Positions 45,196-57,900 of a stretch of DNA of 64,000 nt are shown piece after piece (positions within the stretch are counted from its first letter, which is position 1; each line of letters begins with the position of its first letter). A program made the translations under genes and the position numbers. Below the pieces are notes generated by a model that saw only the letters and a program-made list of their open reading frames with translations, was not told where the DNA came from and ran no database searches. Source of the stretch: Ciona intestinalis (taxonomy: Eukaryota; Chordata; Ascidiacea; Phlebobranchia; Cionidae); assembly GCF_000224145.3 (NCBI RefSeq), contig NW_004190420.2:259430-323429 (forward strand), in the 5' to 3' direction.

Positions 45196-48100
45196 ATAGC
45201 CTACTGTGTGTATATATATACATTCAATATTTATACTACGATGTAAATGTATATAAGATGTTTATGCGTTGTAAAATTTGCCTTTCTCAAAAGTCTACAA
45301 TCTGTGTTGCCTCGTCATGCCACACTTGGTCGGAATGCTGGTCGGGCATTGTACCATAACTAATTGTGCCAGAATTAAATCACATTTACGACACCATTAG
45401 GTGCTTTAGATCGCTTTATTGACGGTGCTTGGATAGGCGCTGGAGCGTAGATGGGTTTCATGGCAACTTGATTGATTGTAACGCTGGATTGGAGTTATGA
45501 AAAGCACATTTTTGCCATGTCTTGGCTACAATGGTTGTAGCATTTTTTTACAATATGACAAGAGCATTGCAACTCTAGACAAAGAGGACGCTGCACAAAA
45601 TTTCAATTATATTAAGTGCCAGATGCTCCTTGGAAAAATGCATACTTACAAAAATCGTATTGATTTTACACTGAATCGTGATCGCTATTACGAAACGCAT
45701 CTTTCGTCATGGGTTTATAGTACCTTGGTGTTTAACCCAGAGCTTACATGTTCATTGCTGCTAACTTGGCTGTAAGGTTGAGACAAAAAAGGCGCATTAA
45801 AGCAAGCAAGTCTACATCAGTATAAAAAAAAATTGCACATTATGAAAGAAAGGTGTTGAAGTTAAGTGTATCTGTTTATTTAATTTCGGCAAGAAACCAT
45901 GCAGTTACAAATCTCCAAGCTTTCACTTTAATTCTTGTTAGGAAAGTACATGCGAGGAACTTTCAATCGAATCGAAAAAGAATCTTACAGCGTTATGGAT
46001 TGGTGACGAACGCCACTCTCTTTCGGCCAAGAGCTTCGCCTCCGTGGGCCTTTACTAATGGCTTTCCCAAGGGAATAGTAGTTCATTTCTCTCTTCTAAT
46101 TCGTTGATGACTCGTTGTGTGTCAGTGTATACATTGAATGGGACATGTTAATGTTGCTGTGACTTATTTGTCGTAAGTGTTTCGCGAGGTAGTGCAGATG
46201 TTGAGAGAACTCATGTGAACTCTGGTGCAAGACAATTACCAGAGTAATAACCTTTCCCTTAATGCAGTTAGGCCAAGAAGTATATACAGACTGTCCTTAT
46301 CGTGTGGTAGTACTACATAGGCGTATCTAAAACCGCAACGTCCGAACCGTGAATAGGCTAAGTAAACAACGTTAGATATCGTGCGTGTATTTCCACCAGT
46401 GTCTACGTCATAACATTTCTACATGGTTGACAAGGTGCGTGGTAAGTCGTCACTCCTTACGAGCAAGCATGAGCCTTCCATTACCTTTTACTGTCGCTCT
46501 GACGTAGTTATATTACTACAGAGCAGACGCTGCGTAGATAGCGGGCGAGCGAACGAAAGCACTGAGCGGGAGACAAGTTGCATCGCTGATCGATAGTTAC
46601 GTTTTACGATTGAGTGAATTTTCTTATGCCCAGCGAAGCAGACTTCGAAATCCGGTGCAGAATTTGGAGAAGCCCAAAGAACGAAAATTCAATACGTCTT
46701 ATTCTGCATTGAACGTGACTGCTGCTATACTGAGAGACTATAGCTTGTCATACTGGGAAAGTAAAACTGTAAAAACGCACTAGGAGTGGTTGGAGCATTT
46801 GAGAATATTATTAGCAGTTAAAAATTTACACAGATGATGAGTTAGTCTTGCGGTTTTGTCGGATGCACATCTATCCTTAAACTGCTTGCAGAATAGCAGA
46901 AACGTGAAAAGTGTTTAGATAAGACGGAAAACTGAAACACTATACGCACTTCCGAAATATGTGTTTTAAAATATCAGTAAGTTTCAGTGATTTTATTATT
47001 GCAGAGCAAACAAAAAGAGTAGGCGGAATTCAAATATCTGGATCAATAAGACTGTTGCGTAAATCTAATTCTGTAGTCGAAGGTTATATAGAGACGTTTT
47101 GCACTGTTCTGATGTATACCGTCATTTTGCAGATTCTCGGCAATTTTCTGTATTAAATGGAGATTTTTAATGTTGAATAAGGTGGTACCTCTTGCTCCTG
47201 TTCCATGAAGCGCTGACAGCTTTCTCAAGGGTGGTTCATCTTTAACATCCGATCCGTTCTACAAAACTTATTTCATGTACAAGATAGTGGACGGCACTGT
47301 CATTAATTTTTAAGAAGCAACAGAGATTTGCATATTTAATTAACCATGGCTGGAGAGAACGAAAGGTTCGTATACTAAAATATCGACATGCTGTGTATTC
47401 GACTAAGTCAATGGACCGAGCGGTTAACCGGGCACTGCACCAAAGTTAAAAGCCAGAATCATAAGTTGTTTTTAATATTTTGTGGTGATTTTACTGTACT
47501 GTAGGATTATCATTAGGACCTGGCATTCACTGTCTGTCATTACAGAGTCCTTTCCGCGGCCGTATCGTGTGAACGATAAATTATTAATGTCCTTAATGTA
47601 GCTGAGATACAACTTTGCCTTAATACATACGGGGTTTGCAGTACTTTTACCTGAGGCCAATTATAAAACGTATACAGTACCGTTCCTTTTTTGATCCAAA
47701 TACCTTAAACACTAACTAGCCACCAAACAATAGCCCAAGCTACGTGGGGGGTATGTCACAAATCATCATTGTTAAAATAAATAACTTTTTAATGACATTT
47801 ATTTCTCGGACCGTGCTGTTAGAGACTTCCACAATTGTTTAATGTAAGCCCGAAATCGTAATGGTACAGTCCAGCTGTAAGCCGATTAAGAGATGGCAAA
47901 ATGACGACATATTGCGAAACTGAATTAACGTTCGCTGTCACATATGCCAACCCGTCGGTAACGAGCTTTAAACGATCGTTACGTACATTTCTGTAGTGTT
48001 GCTGGATAGAAAAGTCCAATTCAGCTGTGCAGTTATTGTCCGAACTGCGTGTTTAGTAATGCGGCGTTATATATGTGTATAGTTTAGTAAGGATACGGAT

Positions 48101-48929
48101 CGCGTGTGTGTAGTTGGTCGCCTGGAGATTAGTTGTTTGCATAGCTCATCTGAAAGGTGATTATTTATTACCTTTGTCGTGTGAGACCACATCAGAACGT
48201 ATGATAGGGTTGTTTTTCAACCCACCGCCTTGTAAATCTGCTATAGTTCGTCTACGTTTCTTTGTTGAACATTCGAGAACTTGGTAACTATGTACTGTCG
48301 GGGGAGAGAATGCACCCCCCTTATTGATTTGGAAGATTTAAAAACAGGTCAACCAAAAAGCGCAATATCTTACACTCCCCCCTTTACACGCCAGTATTAG
48401 AAACTCTGTGAAAAGAAATACAATAATATTGATGTGCTTATTATTGCCAGGCGACCGGAGACAGAATAGCAACGGTTGTCCGCTAAACGTAATTCTTTTG
48501 CGTTTGCGCCTCCTGTGTATCGATCTACGCCGCTCTACAGATAATATGGATCATTATTTTTAGTTACCGCGTAAGGAATAAATAACGACTGGTGGACGTC
48601 AGCAATAATAAAAAATATACAGAGACAACGCGGTTAAGTACTCATAAGCGTGTCCATATTGGTTACATTGACTTGTACCAAATTGCCTCTGACGTCGAAA
48701 CGGAGCAACTGTTGTGCGCGGGTAGTCAAACAAACCCAGCGATCGGTCAATAAGATACGCTCATATTATGTTTAGATTAACGAGAACCAACGTAAGATAC
48801 AGCTAACCCGACATTGAGGCCACTAACCTCATACTGAAATTACATAGAAAGTCCGCTGGGGCGGGCATACGGAATACTTGGTGGATTTAGTAATGAAACA
48901 AGCTGGTATAATACTCTCTCTGTTCCACA

Positions 48930-51900
48930 ATGTCGGTATTGGATGTTGAGAACTTCTTAGATAAAAATCCGAATTTCCTCGCTGAATACCTCGATCGGAA
49001 AGGGCAACCAGCACATGAAAACTACAGTAAAAATGGTTTTACGGACAGTGGTCTAAAACTTGCCTGGAATAACGCAAATGATACGTCTCCGTCGGCATGG
49101 CGTAGGATAGTGTCTCTAAAAAACATTCCTGGTTACCCGGCGATTCCTTTACGAGTGTTAAGTGAGGGTAACAATCACACGCGCCGTAAAGGTCATAACA
49201 GTACAACTGCGACTGTTGGTGGTCGAAGCAGTCGTCGCTCATTTACGAGGGGAAAGTTCAGACGAAAACATGGGTAACATATACCTCGAGCACCAGTCAC
49301 AGTTTGCCAAACAGTGAAACACATAACTCTTTTTAGTGAATCGGTTCTGCTCCTGGAGTTGGCGAGGGAAATTTCCGACACAGACGATCAAGACAAATTC
49401 TGCTTCCAAGCCTTACGTCACGTGGTATCCATCGTCAACGCGGAAAAATGCAGCCTCTTCTGGATGCGAGACTCGGCCAAGGTGTGCATTTACCTATACT
49501 TTTACATACATAGACTAATGCCCTTATTCTTACAGCTCGTCTATACTTGTAGTTACTATACTATGACCCGTTCAATGGAACATTAATGTAACTTTTTATT
49601 TTATTTTTTAAAATTTATGTTGCAATAGTCTGCTAATATGCCACAATTCATATTTATTCGAGTTTAAATATTATATGTCGACAAACTACACGAATGGTGA
49701 ATTCATGCCATTTTTTTCCGCAAAAAACTAAATACCTTTTCATTTGTTTCGCATATACTTTACTGGCGAATAAGTTAGCCCAAAAGTTAATGCTTTATCA
49801 TATAGGGCGACAGCAAAGAGCTTGCATCAAGATTATGGAACATTACCCCAAAGTCAACGTTTGACGACGTGGTCTGTGATTCGAAAAACGAACTTGTAGT
49901 GCCAGTTGGAGTAGGGATTGCGGGCTTGGTCGCCGAAACAAAAGAAGCAGTTATCGTTTCAAATGTTTACGAGGTTAGAAATTTAAAATGGGGAGGGTTT
50001 GCGAATGCCGAATAGTACTTCGGATAACTTCATTATAGTTCCTGCTACGTTCTAAGTTGAAATGCTCAGTATATTAAATTGGTTGTTAGTTGAATTTTGC
50101 GAGATGCAATTACAAAAAATCTGTATAGAAGGGTGGGGAAAGACGGGACGCTTTTGGCACATGGTATCCAAACATCCTGATCGTATTTTTAATAATTAAC
50201 AACAGTATATAGGGGTCGTGAAAATACAATTTTTTGAATGTTTTTTATGTACTAAATGTGTTTCATCTCACCCAACCCACAATATAATTTGATATTTCTA
50301 ACTATAGCATATAGTTTTTAATCACTTTATGACTATGTTTAAGTTAAGCGAAAGAAAAACAAAATGGCGTAACTTCCGAAACCAGTAATGAAATTTTTCC
50401 ATCCAGCACCCGAATTTTAACAAAACCATTGACGAGAAAACTGGATTTGAATCGCGAGACTTACTTTGTCAACCCCTGGTCCTGAAGCGTGAGGACAAAG
50501 TCGTTGGTGTGGTTGAGGTGGTGAACAAAAAGAATAAAGAGCCTTTTACCACAGAAGACGCACAGGTAAAAAAAAACTTTGCTACTGTTTTGAATCTTTG
50601 AATAACAAGGTTTAAATTGATCCAGTAGTCTATAGCTGCATTTTTATACTGTTTTAACAGGTCTTGGAACATTTTTTAGTTCTTTGTAATCTTGCAATTC
50701 AGAACTGCCGAGGGGCTGCACAGATAACCAGACTCCAACAAGCAGCAACAGTAAGTTTTCTTTGGCAGGTCAACATATTGTTTGTAGGGTAATAGTTATC
50801 CATCAACATATAACTATTGCCTTTTGCCAGGCGTCGTATTCATATACGAACTACTTTATACTGCAGGCTTTCATATTACAGAATACGGTAGGGTAAGATG
50901 GGACATTTGGTACCAAACAAATCAAATTTACAAAATTATATAACCGTAGCCAGCAAGCGACTTAAAAAACAGCGTCGTTATTTGTTCAAAACACGACCAG
51001 GAAATACAGGAGTTATTTGCAACCGGTATCTCATCGTACCTCACAATACTATATAAATAATGAAGTCTTTGCGTATATACAGTCAGCATATAGTCTTTGA
51101 TGTGATTTCGTCAAACATAATCAAACAATCTCTACTTGAGTTTTCATAAAGTAACTTTAATTCTCATATAGCTGCAAGAAGATTTATCCAGTAAGATTTC
51201 AAAACTTTGGCCAAGCCGTTCCTACGATGACGTCATGAAGGAGGTTGTGATGCAAATATCAGACCTGATTCAATGCGAGAGATATACACTTGCCATTGCA
51301 CTTATCGACAATTGCAACATTGAAGGCTGCTTGCAGTTTGCCAAGTCGTATGATTTGCTTCTGCAGAAGCCAAAAGCGTCAATGTTTGACGACGAAGATC
51401 AACCGATCGTGAAAACGGTTGAAGTAAACAAGTAAGTACATTACAGCTGATAGCTTTGCGAGAAGTTGTCTTGGTGCACTGCTTAATCATTAGAAATGCG
51501 TGCAGACGCCTAGAAATCAGTGCAGCATTTCTGTGCAGTTTGATTGCGGCACATATCGCGCAGCACATAATGGCTTCTCATTTAGTCGACTGCTTGCACA
51601 GTTCAGCATAGCTGGTTATATATTTATGTGTGTGTAGGATGTCGCTTTGGATTGTTGATATTATATGAGTTATCATAGACAGGCGTTTTTCTTCTTTCTT
51701 ATATATAAAAAGAAACAGCAATCTATTACGTAATATGAATGATTCGCAGCAGGTGTAGCTGTGCGTATACTGAGCGTTTAAAAGTGAGTGAACCACAAGT
51801 ATTTTACACAAATGGAATTGCTGATGTGCTTCGGTTTTTATCCATGCATTCCACTCTTACCGCAGCAAATTGCACGAAGACATTGCTAAATGATATTTGC

Positions 51901-54900
51901 TTTATCTTTATGTAGATTAAAGAAGAATGATTGGGTCTTCAGTCACAAGGTTATCCAAAAAGCCGTCGAAACTAAACAAGTGAGAAATCCCCTTTTTTAT
52001 CATTGAAAAGTACAGCTTAAAATCTAAATATGATGAATCACTTTTCAGATGGTAAACGTGGCGAAAATCACCCCATTCTCCGAGTTCAAGCTAGAGGTAT
52101 GAACTTGCCTTGTATCTTTCGTTGTACTATCGTTTCGTTGTACAGTGTTTTCTAAAATTAGTTGTGTTTTTAAAGTTTGAAGAATGTAAACTGCTCGATG
52201 AAAGGGATTGAAGAGTAATTGCTTTTTATGTTGCTGGCCTATAAAAAAATATTTATTGTGCCTGTGATGTGGTTGTTGTACCTTAATATTTTATATCGCA
52301 TTGCTTGCAGGACGCAAAGAAAGAGTTCAGTTTGAAGTCGGCGCTGTGTGTGGCGTTTTACGACGGCACCGATCGATTGTTGGGTGTGCTTCATCTTGGC
52401 AACAAGAAGAAAAAGGGGTTTGATGAAAATGACGAAGCGGTAATACAGGTAAGGCGAATGACTAATTCGTACCTGTTACTTTCTGACAACCGTGCTCGAT
52501 TCAGTACACATTCCTGCGAAACTAAATCCTCGCTGCACGCTGTGCCTTATTACGTAAGTGGTAGGCGGTGTTGACGGTAAAACGTATGTAGTTTATTGCA
52601 CAAGCACTTTTCTAAATCTCACTATTGATCAGTGCGTGTCGATAATCGAGTAAGATTGTCCAATCAGTAACGGTCTATACCTTGTTCTAGCAAACAGCAA
52701 CGTTAATGATTGCCTTTATATAAATCCTAACATTTTGCAGTCTGTTCGGCCATACATAATGAATGGACTTTTGTTCGCAAACGGATTCAACTCCATCGTG
52801 ATCAACAAAGCAAAGACGGATGTTGCGGAGGACACTGTGAGATTTCACATCCGACCATGGCAAGATGAAGTGGATCGCGTCGTTGTAAGTCTTGTTAGGC
52901 TGTATCAAGGGATGATACGAGATTTTTCCTATATCATGCAGTTTTTGTATGGAATTTAAAGTGCGCTGACAAAAATCATTTTTGCTTTTCGCGGTTTATG
53001 GAAACCGCAAATGGAGTTTCATCCCCCTTTCTCTCTTATTTGATTCAATGCCAGCTCCCTCTTCCCAATATAACTTCATGAATAATTCAGAGCTTGGCCG
53101 TCCGATCTACTTAACAACTGTGAAAGGAAATTGCATGCGGCCCGCAAGCTTGGAAAGTCGTTGCGTGTAGAATTATAATGGACGCTGCATTTTTTTCCCA
53201 GAACGAGCCAATCCCCGAAGGCGAGAAATACAACTTGTACCAATTCACTTTCTCTGATCTTCTCATGAGTGATGACGAAACAGTGATGGGGGCAATGCGT
53301 ATGTTCCTGGATCTCGACGCCTTCAACCTATTTCACATAAGACAAGAGGTGGGCATCTGCCAATCTTTAAAATCCTTCTTAAACTCAGAGTGTGTCTTAT
53401 TAAAATGGCTAATCAACGCTGCCTGGTAATTACGGATTTGCTAGCCGGTTGGCAGAATACCTTTTCTGTACGCGAAATTTGGCAATGTGTTTAATAAATG
53501 TGTTGCTTGTATTTGCACAGCCGATACTCACAAAAAATGACCTTTATCCTCAGACTATGTTGCGGTGGCTGATTACCACCAGACGTTGTTACAGACCGGT
53601 TTATTATCATAACTGGAGACACGGTCTGAATGTTGCCCACACAATGTTTCTACTGTTGGACCGCATGGGAAAAGATACAAATGTAAGTTACATTGTTACA
53701 ACAGGAGTTTTGTATTTAAAGATATATAATATACTACTGTAAGGTAAGATGGGCAACCTTTAGCACATAATGTCTAAATATCTTCAACCTGTTTTAAACA
53801 AATACCAACGGTATGTGGGAGTCAAGGGGATAGGGTTTTTCAATTTCTTGAATGTTGTTTGTTTAGTACCAAATGAGACGAGAAAGTGGAATGAAAAGGT
53901 GTCCCAACTTCCCCCACCCTACCATACCACCAAGAATATATATTGCACACAAATTACATTCGAAGAGATGCCAATAACAAAATAATGTTTATTACAATTC
54001 AAAATCCAAGATTTCAAAAATATAGAACAAACCTGTTCCCACCCTCCTTCGTTATTATAAATCCAACTGAAATGAACAATGTTAAGTGATGCCCTTCTTG
54101 CATTAGAATATTTAAGTATATGTGGCCTTTACTTATTAACCTCCGGTATTATCTTTGTCCAGACGCCGGGTATCGACAAAGCTTTTAACGATCGAGAAAA
54201 GTTCGCGTTGGTGGTCGCATGTTTCTGTCACGATATTGATCACAGGGGAACTAACAACGCATTTCTTATCAGGTTGGAGTTTATGTTTAACAAAAGCAAT
54301 TCTATTCTATATATATATAAGGATACGCCACCAGTTTTCATAGTAACCGTTATTTTGTGTATTAGCCTTATTAAAATGTTAGTGGGGATAGGCAAACCTG
54401 GGGCCAGGTATCCAGTGCGATCGTTCATGGTTTTCGGTTGCCAGTTGTTGTAAGACATATACCAGCATGTATCATGCACAAGTAATAAGCTGTTGATTCT
54501 TGAACTGGACAGAGCCTTAGAGTAGTTATAGTTACGTTTCGTATGTATTCTGAAAGTTCCTGTTATTATGTGTATTAACCTTGATAAAATTGTATTACTT
54601 CCGTTACGTGAACAAACTATAGTTTCGTATTACCAACGAATGGTTATATGCAGTTTATCGTCAGGCTGCAACATTTAAAAAGGTCAGATATATATATAAT
54701 TAAAAGGTCAGCATGCGTACACCGACTTGTTTGTTTCATAACTTTCGTGATACATTCCAGGGCTGGAGCACCTCTTGCCATTTTGTACAACACGTCCACC
54801 CTGGAGAATCATCACTACGACACATGTCTCAGAATAAGCAGCATAGACGGAAACAACATTTTCGAATCGTTTACCAAAGAGCAATTCGAATCGGCATGCG

Positions 54901-57900
54901 AACTGATGAAACATGCGATTCTGGCAACGGATCTTGCGCTATATTTCCAGTAGGTTCTAACTATCGAAGAGTATAACGTATAATACCGTTTTAAGATGGA
55001 ATACCGTTAGCGTATGCATCCCTTTTTCGAGATTGTGTTTTGAACCGTTATTTCAGAGTCGCGGAGCTACGGTTATATAATTATGTGAACATTCCCTAAT
55101 ATCCACCAAAAGGACGTAAAAAGGGAACATTTACTATCTTACGCTATGTGTAGTGTATTATAACTAAACAACCCTTTTTGTAGAACACTTGTCTTTTCTT
55201 TATCATGCAAATGGCTATTTCGTTAAAGCTAGTATACTAAATTTAGGTGGAATGCTGATTAAGTTGATCAGGCTATAAAACCACTATTGTTCTCTAGCGA
55301 TCATCACCATGTACAATAAGGACCCCACAACCCGAAGAAACCGCGTGTATTTAATTATTCAAGCCAAACCGTCCAACACAGTTTCAAAGACGTTTTAGTT
55401 TGGCTTTGTACATTCCTTTATGCAATGGCTTAACACCGTCTAACTTATCCAATTTAGCGCATATATTCGAATCATTTTGCTTTCGGCAGGCGGCGAAACA
55501 CATTCAAAAAATTATTGGAGAAGCCATTTGAGGAACGAGATTTCGTTCAAAACAACGATAACCGTATGCTTCTAATGTCTATGATGATGACAGCATGCGA
55601 TCTGTCATCTATTACGAAACCATGGGAAGTCCAACAAAAGGTCTGTAAACGGCGTTTAAACTAAATAACTAAATAAGGTATTCAATAATAAAGAAAGTTA
55701 TGTTATATACCTTTGACAAATTAACGGAAGTATAAACTGTGTGCAGAGACATTTGTAAGCTTTGTAACCGAATGTGTTACGTCATTACGTGTTAATATCA
55801 TGCATTTGTCTATATAATCTTTAAGAAAGGTATGGGCGCTCTTATACGAGCTATTGCACACCCGTTATACATCCACTATGACTATACAATATTGCATTGA
55901 TGTGAATTACGTATTCCGCAATATATGTTTAACTCAACCAAGCTTGACTACGACGCTTAATAGCAATCACCGAATTTTTTACAGATGGCTAAGTTGGTCA
56001 CGAGTGAGTTCTACGATCAAGGTGACCAAGAACGCGCTTTGTTTGGAACCGAACCTATGCCTATGATGGACCGAAGAAAGATTGACGACTTGCCCAAAAT
56101 GCAGATTGGTTTTATCGATGGAGTCTGCTCAATGGCGTATGAGGTATTCAATGTTTGTTGCCTATAATGTGTTTAATACTGTGAGGTAATATAGTATATA
56201 CCGTTAGCACACAAAACCCAAACTTGGTTGCCATGTTTTGATCAATTAACAACGAGTCACGGGGCTATATAGTTAAATAATTCATAAAATACTCTTTGGT
56301 TACTATCGAATGGGACGAGAAAACAGAACTAAAACATGTATCTTACCCCTTCCTGCTATATGTTAAATCATAAAAATTAAAAAAAGCCCTCGAAAGCAGA
56401 GGTCTTGAATCCAAAATATGACAATTTGGACTTTTTCCGGAAAAGGTTATCAGTTTTCGGGTAATAGAATTTAAGAACGAGATTGCACGACAGCGCCGGC
56501 AAACACGAGAACTTAACATTGTTATTATGGATTCATTGAAGGTTATTTAATGGTTTTGAAGCAAAAGAAATATGTTTATTGTTCGAAAGCAATTTTATCT
56601 TTGTCATGCCTATAGGACAGACTGGGTACAGACACATAAATACCACATAAAGCAGAGAATGTCTACCTGGTATTTATGCCAAGAACCGACATGTTTCCAA
56701 TAGTCTGCCATACCCTACAGTTTTGCCTGACAAGGCACATGCACGTTATACCTGATTAGCACAGTCGATCGGTAATTGTAGAGGAATAAATCTGTAATAT
56801 AAAACCCGATAATTTTATTCGTACACCTATAGAAGCGGCATTTTCTACAATATGTTTCAAGGGTTATCGACACACGTTTGAATCGACCAGTTTGCAATTT
56901 GTATTGGTCGTATATCAACACAAACAGTCAAAGCACAACGGGGGAGAAACTGTATTAAGATTTATACAAAAAATTACAAGCGGTTTTGTTTATGTATAGT
57001 AGGGCGGGGGAGACGGGACATCTTTAACACATAATATCCAAATATACTGATCGTGTTTTAAACGTAAGGACACGTATTCATAATTCTTTAAATGTTCTAT
57101 GTTAACCACCAAATGGGACGAAAAAAGAGAACGAAAAGGCGTCCCACCTTCCCCCACCCTACTATACATGCAGTATATAATGTTTACCACACGCTAAGAC
57201 GAGCGTTGAGTGATTGTCAATCACTCGACATACTGAAGTAAAAGTAATCTAATCGGTTACTTGGCCAAGTCAAGTTTGCTGTCATGTTTGCAAAAAAAAG
57301 GCAAGGTGTCACTATCAAAAAGCTAGAAATCCTTTGGGAAATTCTAACGTCCCTGGGGGAATGAACGTTGTGTTCGCTCGACGTTGCTTACATATTATAC
57401 AAGCAAAAAGAAACTCGCGATAAAGGAGAAACACGAGGTTTGATTCTTCCGTACCATCCGCTGTTTTATGTACTTCGCATAATGACTGAAACTTTCATGA
57501 TCTTTGTCATTTTATCGAACCTGAAGTCGCCAGCAGTGAATGAACTATGTAAAGGCTTGGTTTTAATGTTATGCATAATTCAAGGAGGGCAGTTTGGTCT
57601 TATACGCGCGCACATACCGTCATTCAGATGTTTTCCAAATATGACGTCGGCTCCATATTGATTTTCTTGTTAAAAGAGAACCAACTGCGATCAATAAAGA
57701 AGGAAGGTTTATTGCCTGTTTGCACGGAGGCCGTCCTCCTGTTCTCGCTCGACTAACAGGTTTAACGCATAAAAAGTGACTCTCTGAGGAGAATGGCGTA
57801 TAAAAAATAAGCAAAGTATTCTGAATGTCGCACCAACAGGATTACAGTATTAGATTGCAATACAGAAAAGTTACAGGAACGTGAGCCTGTGAGCCTGCAG

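Larger units (their letters stand above)
43015..48929. other. Gene-free region upstream of the PDE6-like gene
   Basis: 5.9 kb between SLC66A1 and the PDE6-like start. It contains a 36-bp tandem duplication (43861-43931), two adjacent MITEs (44577-44890) and a MITE end fragment (45118-45195). Open frames of 60-130 codons (43743-44138, 45497-45775, 45853-46107) have no domain, exon neighbours or family resemblance. No RNA gene was recognised. By position it is the likely cis-regulatory region of the PDE6-like gene, but no element can be named. Confidence 0.5.

Noticed and set aside
45497-46107. Two 84-92 codon plus-strand frames upstream of the PDE6-like gene
   Set aside because: No domain, no conservation known, and no splice arrangement linking them to the PDE6-like gene.
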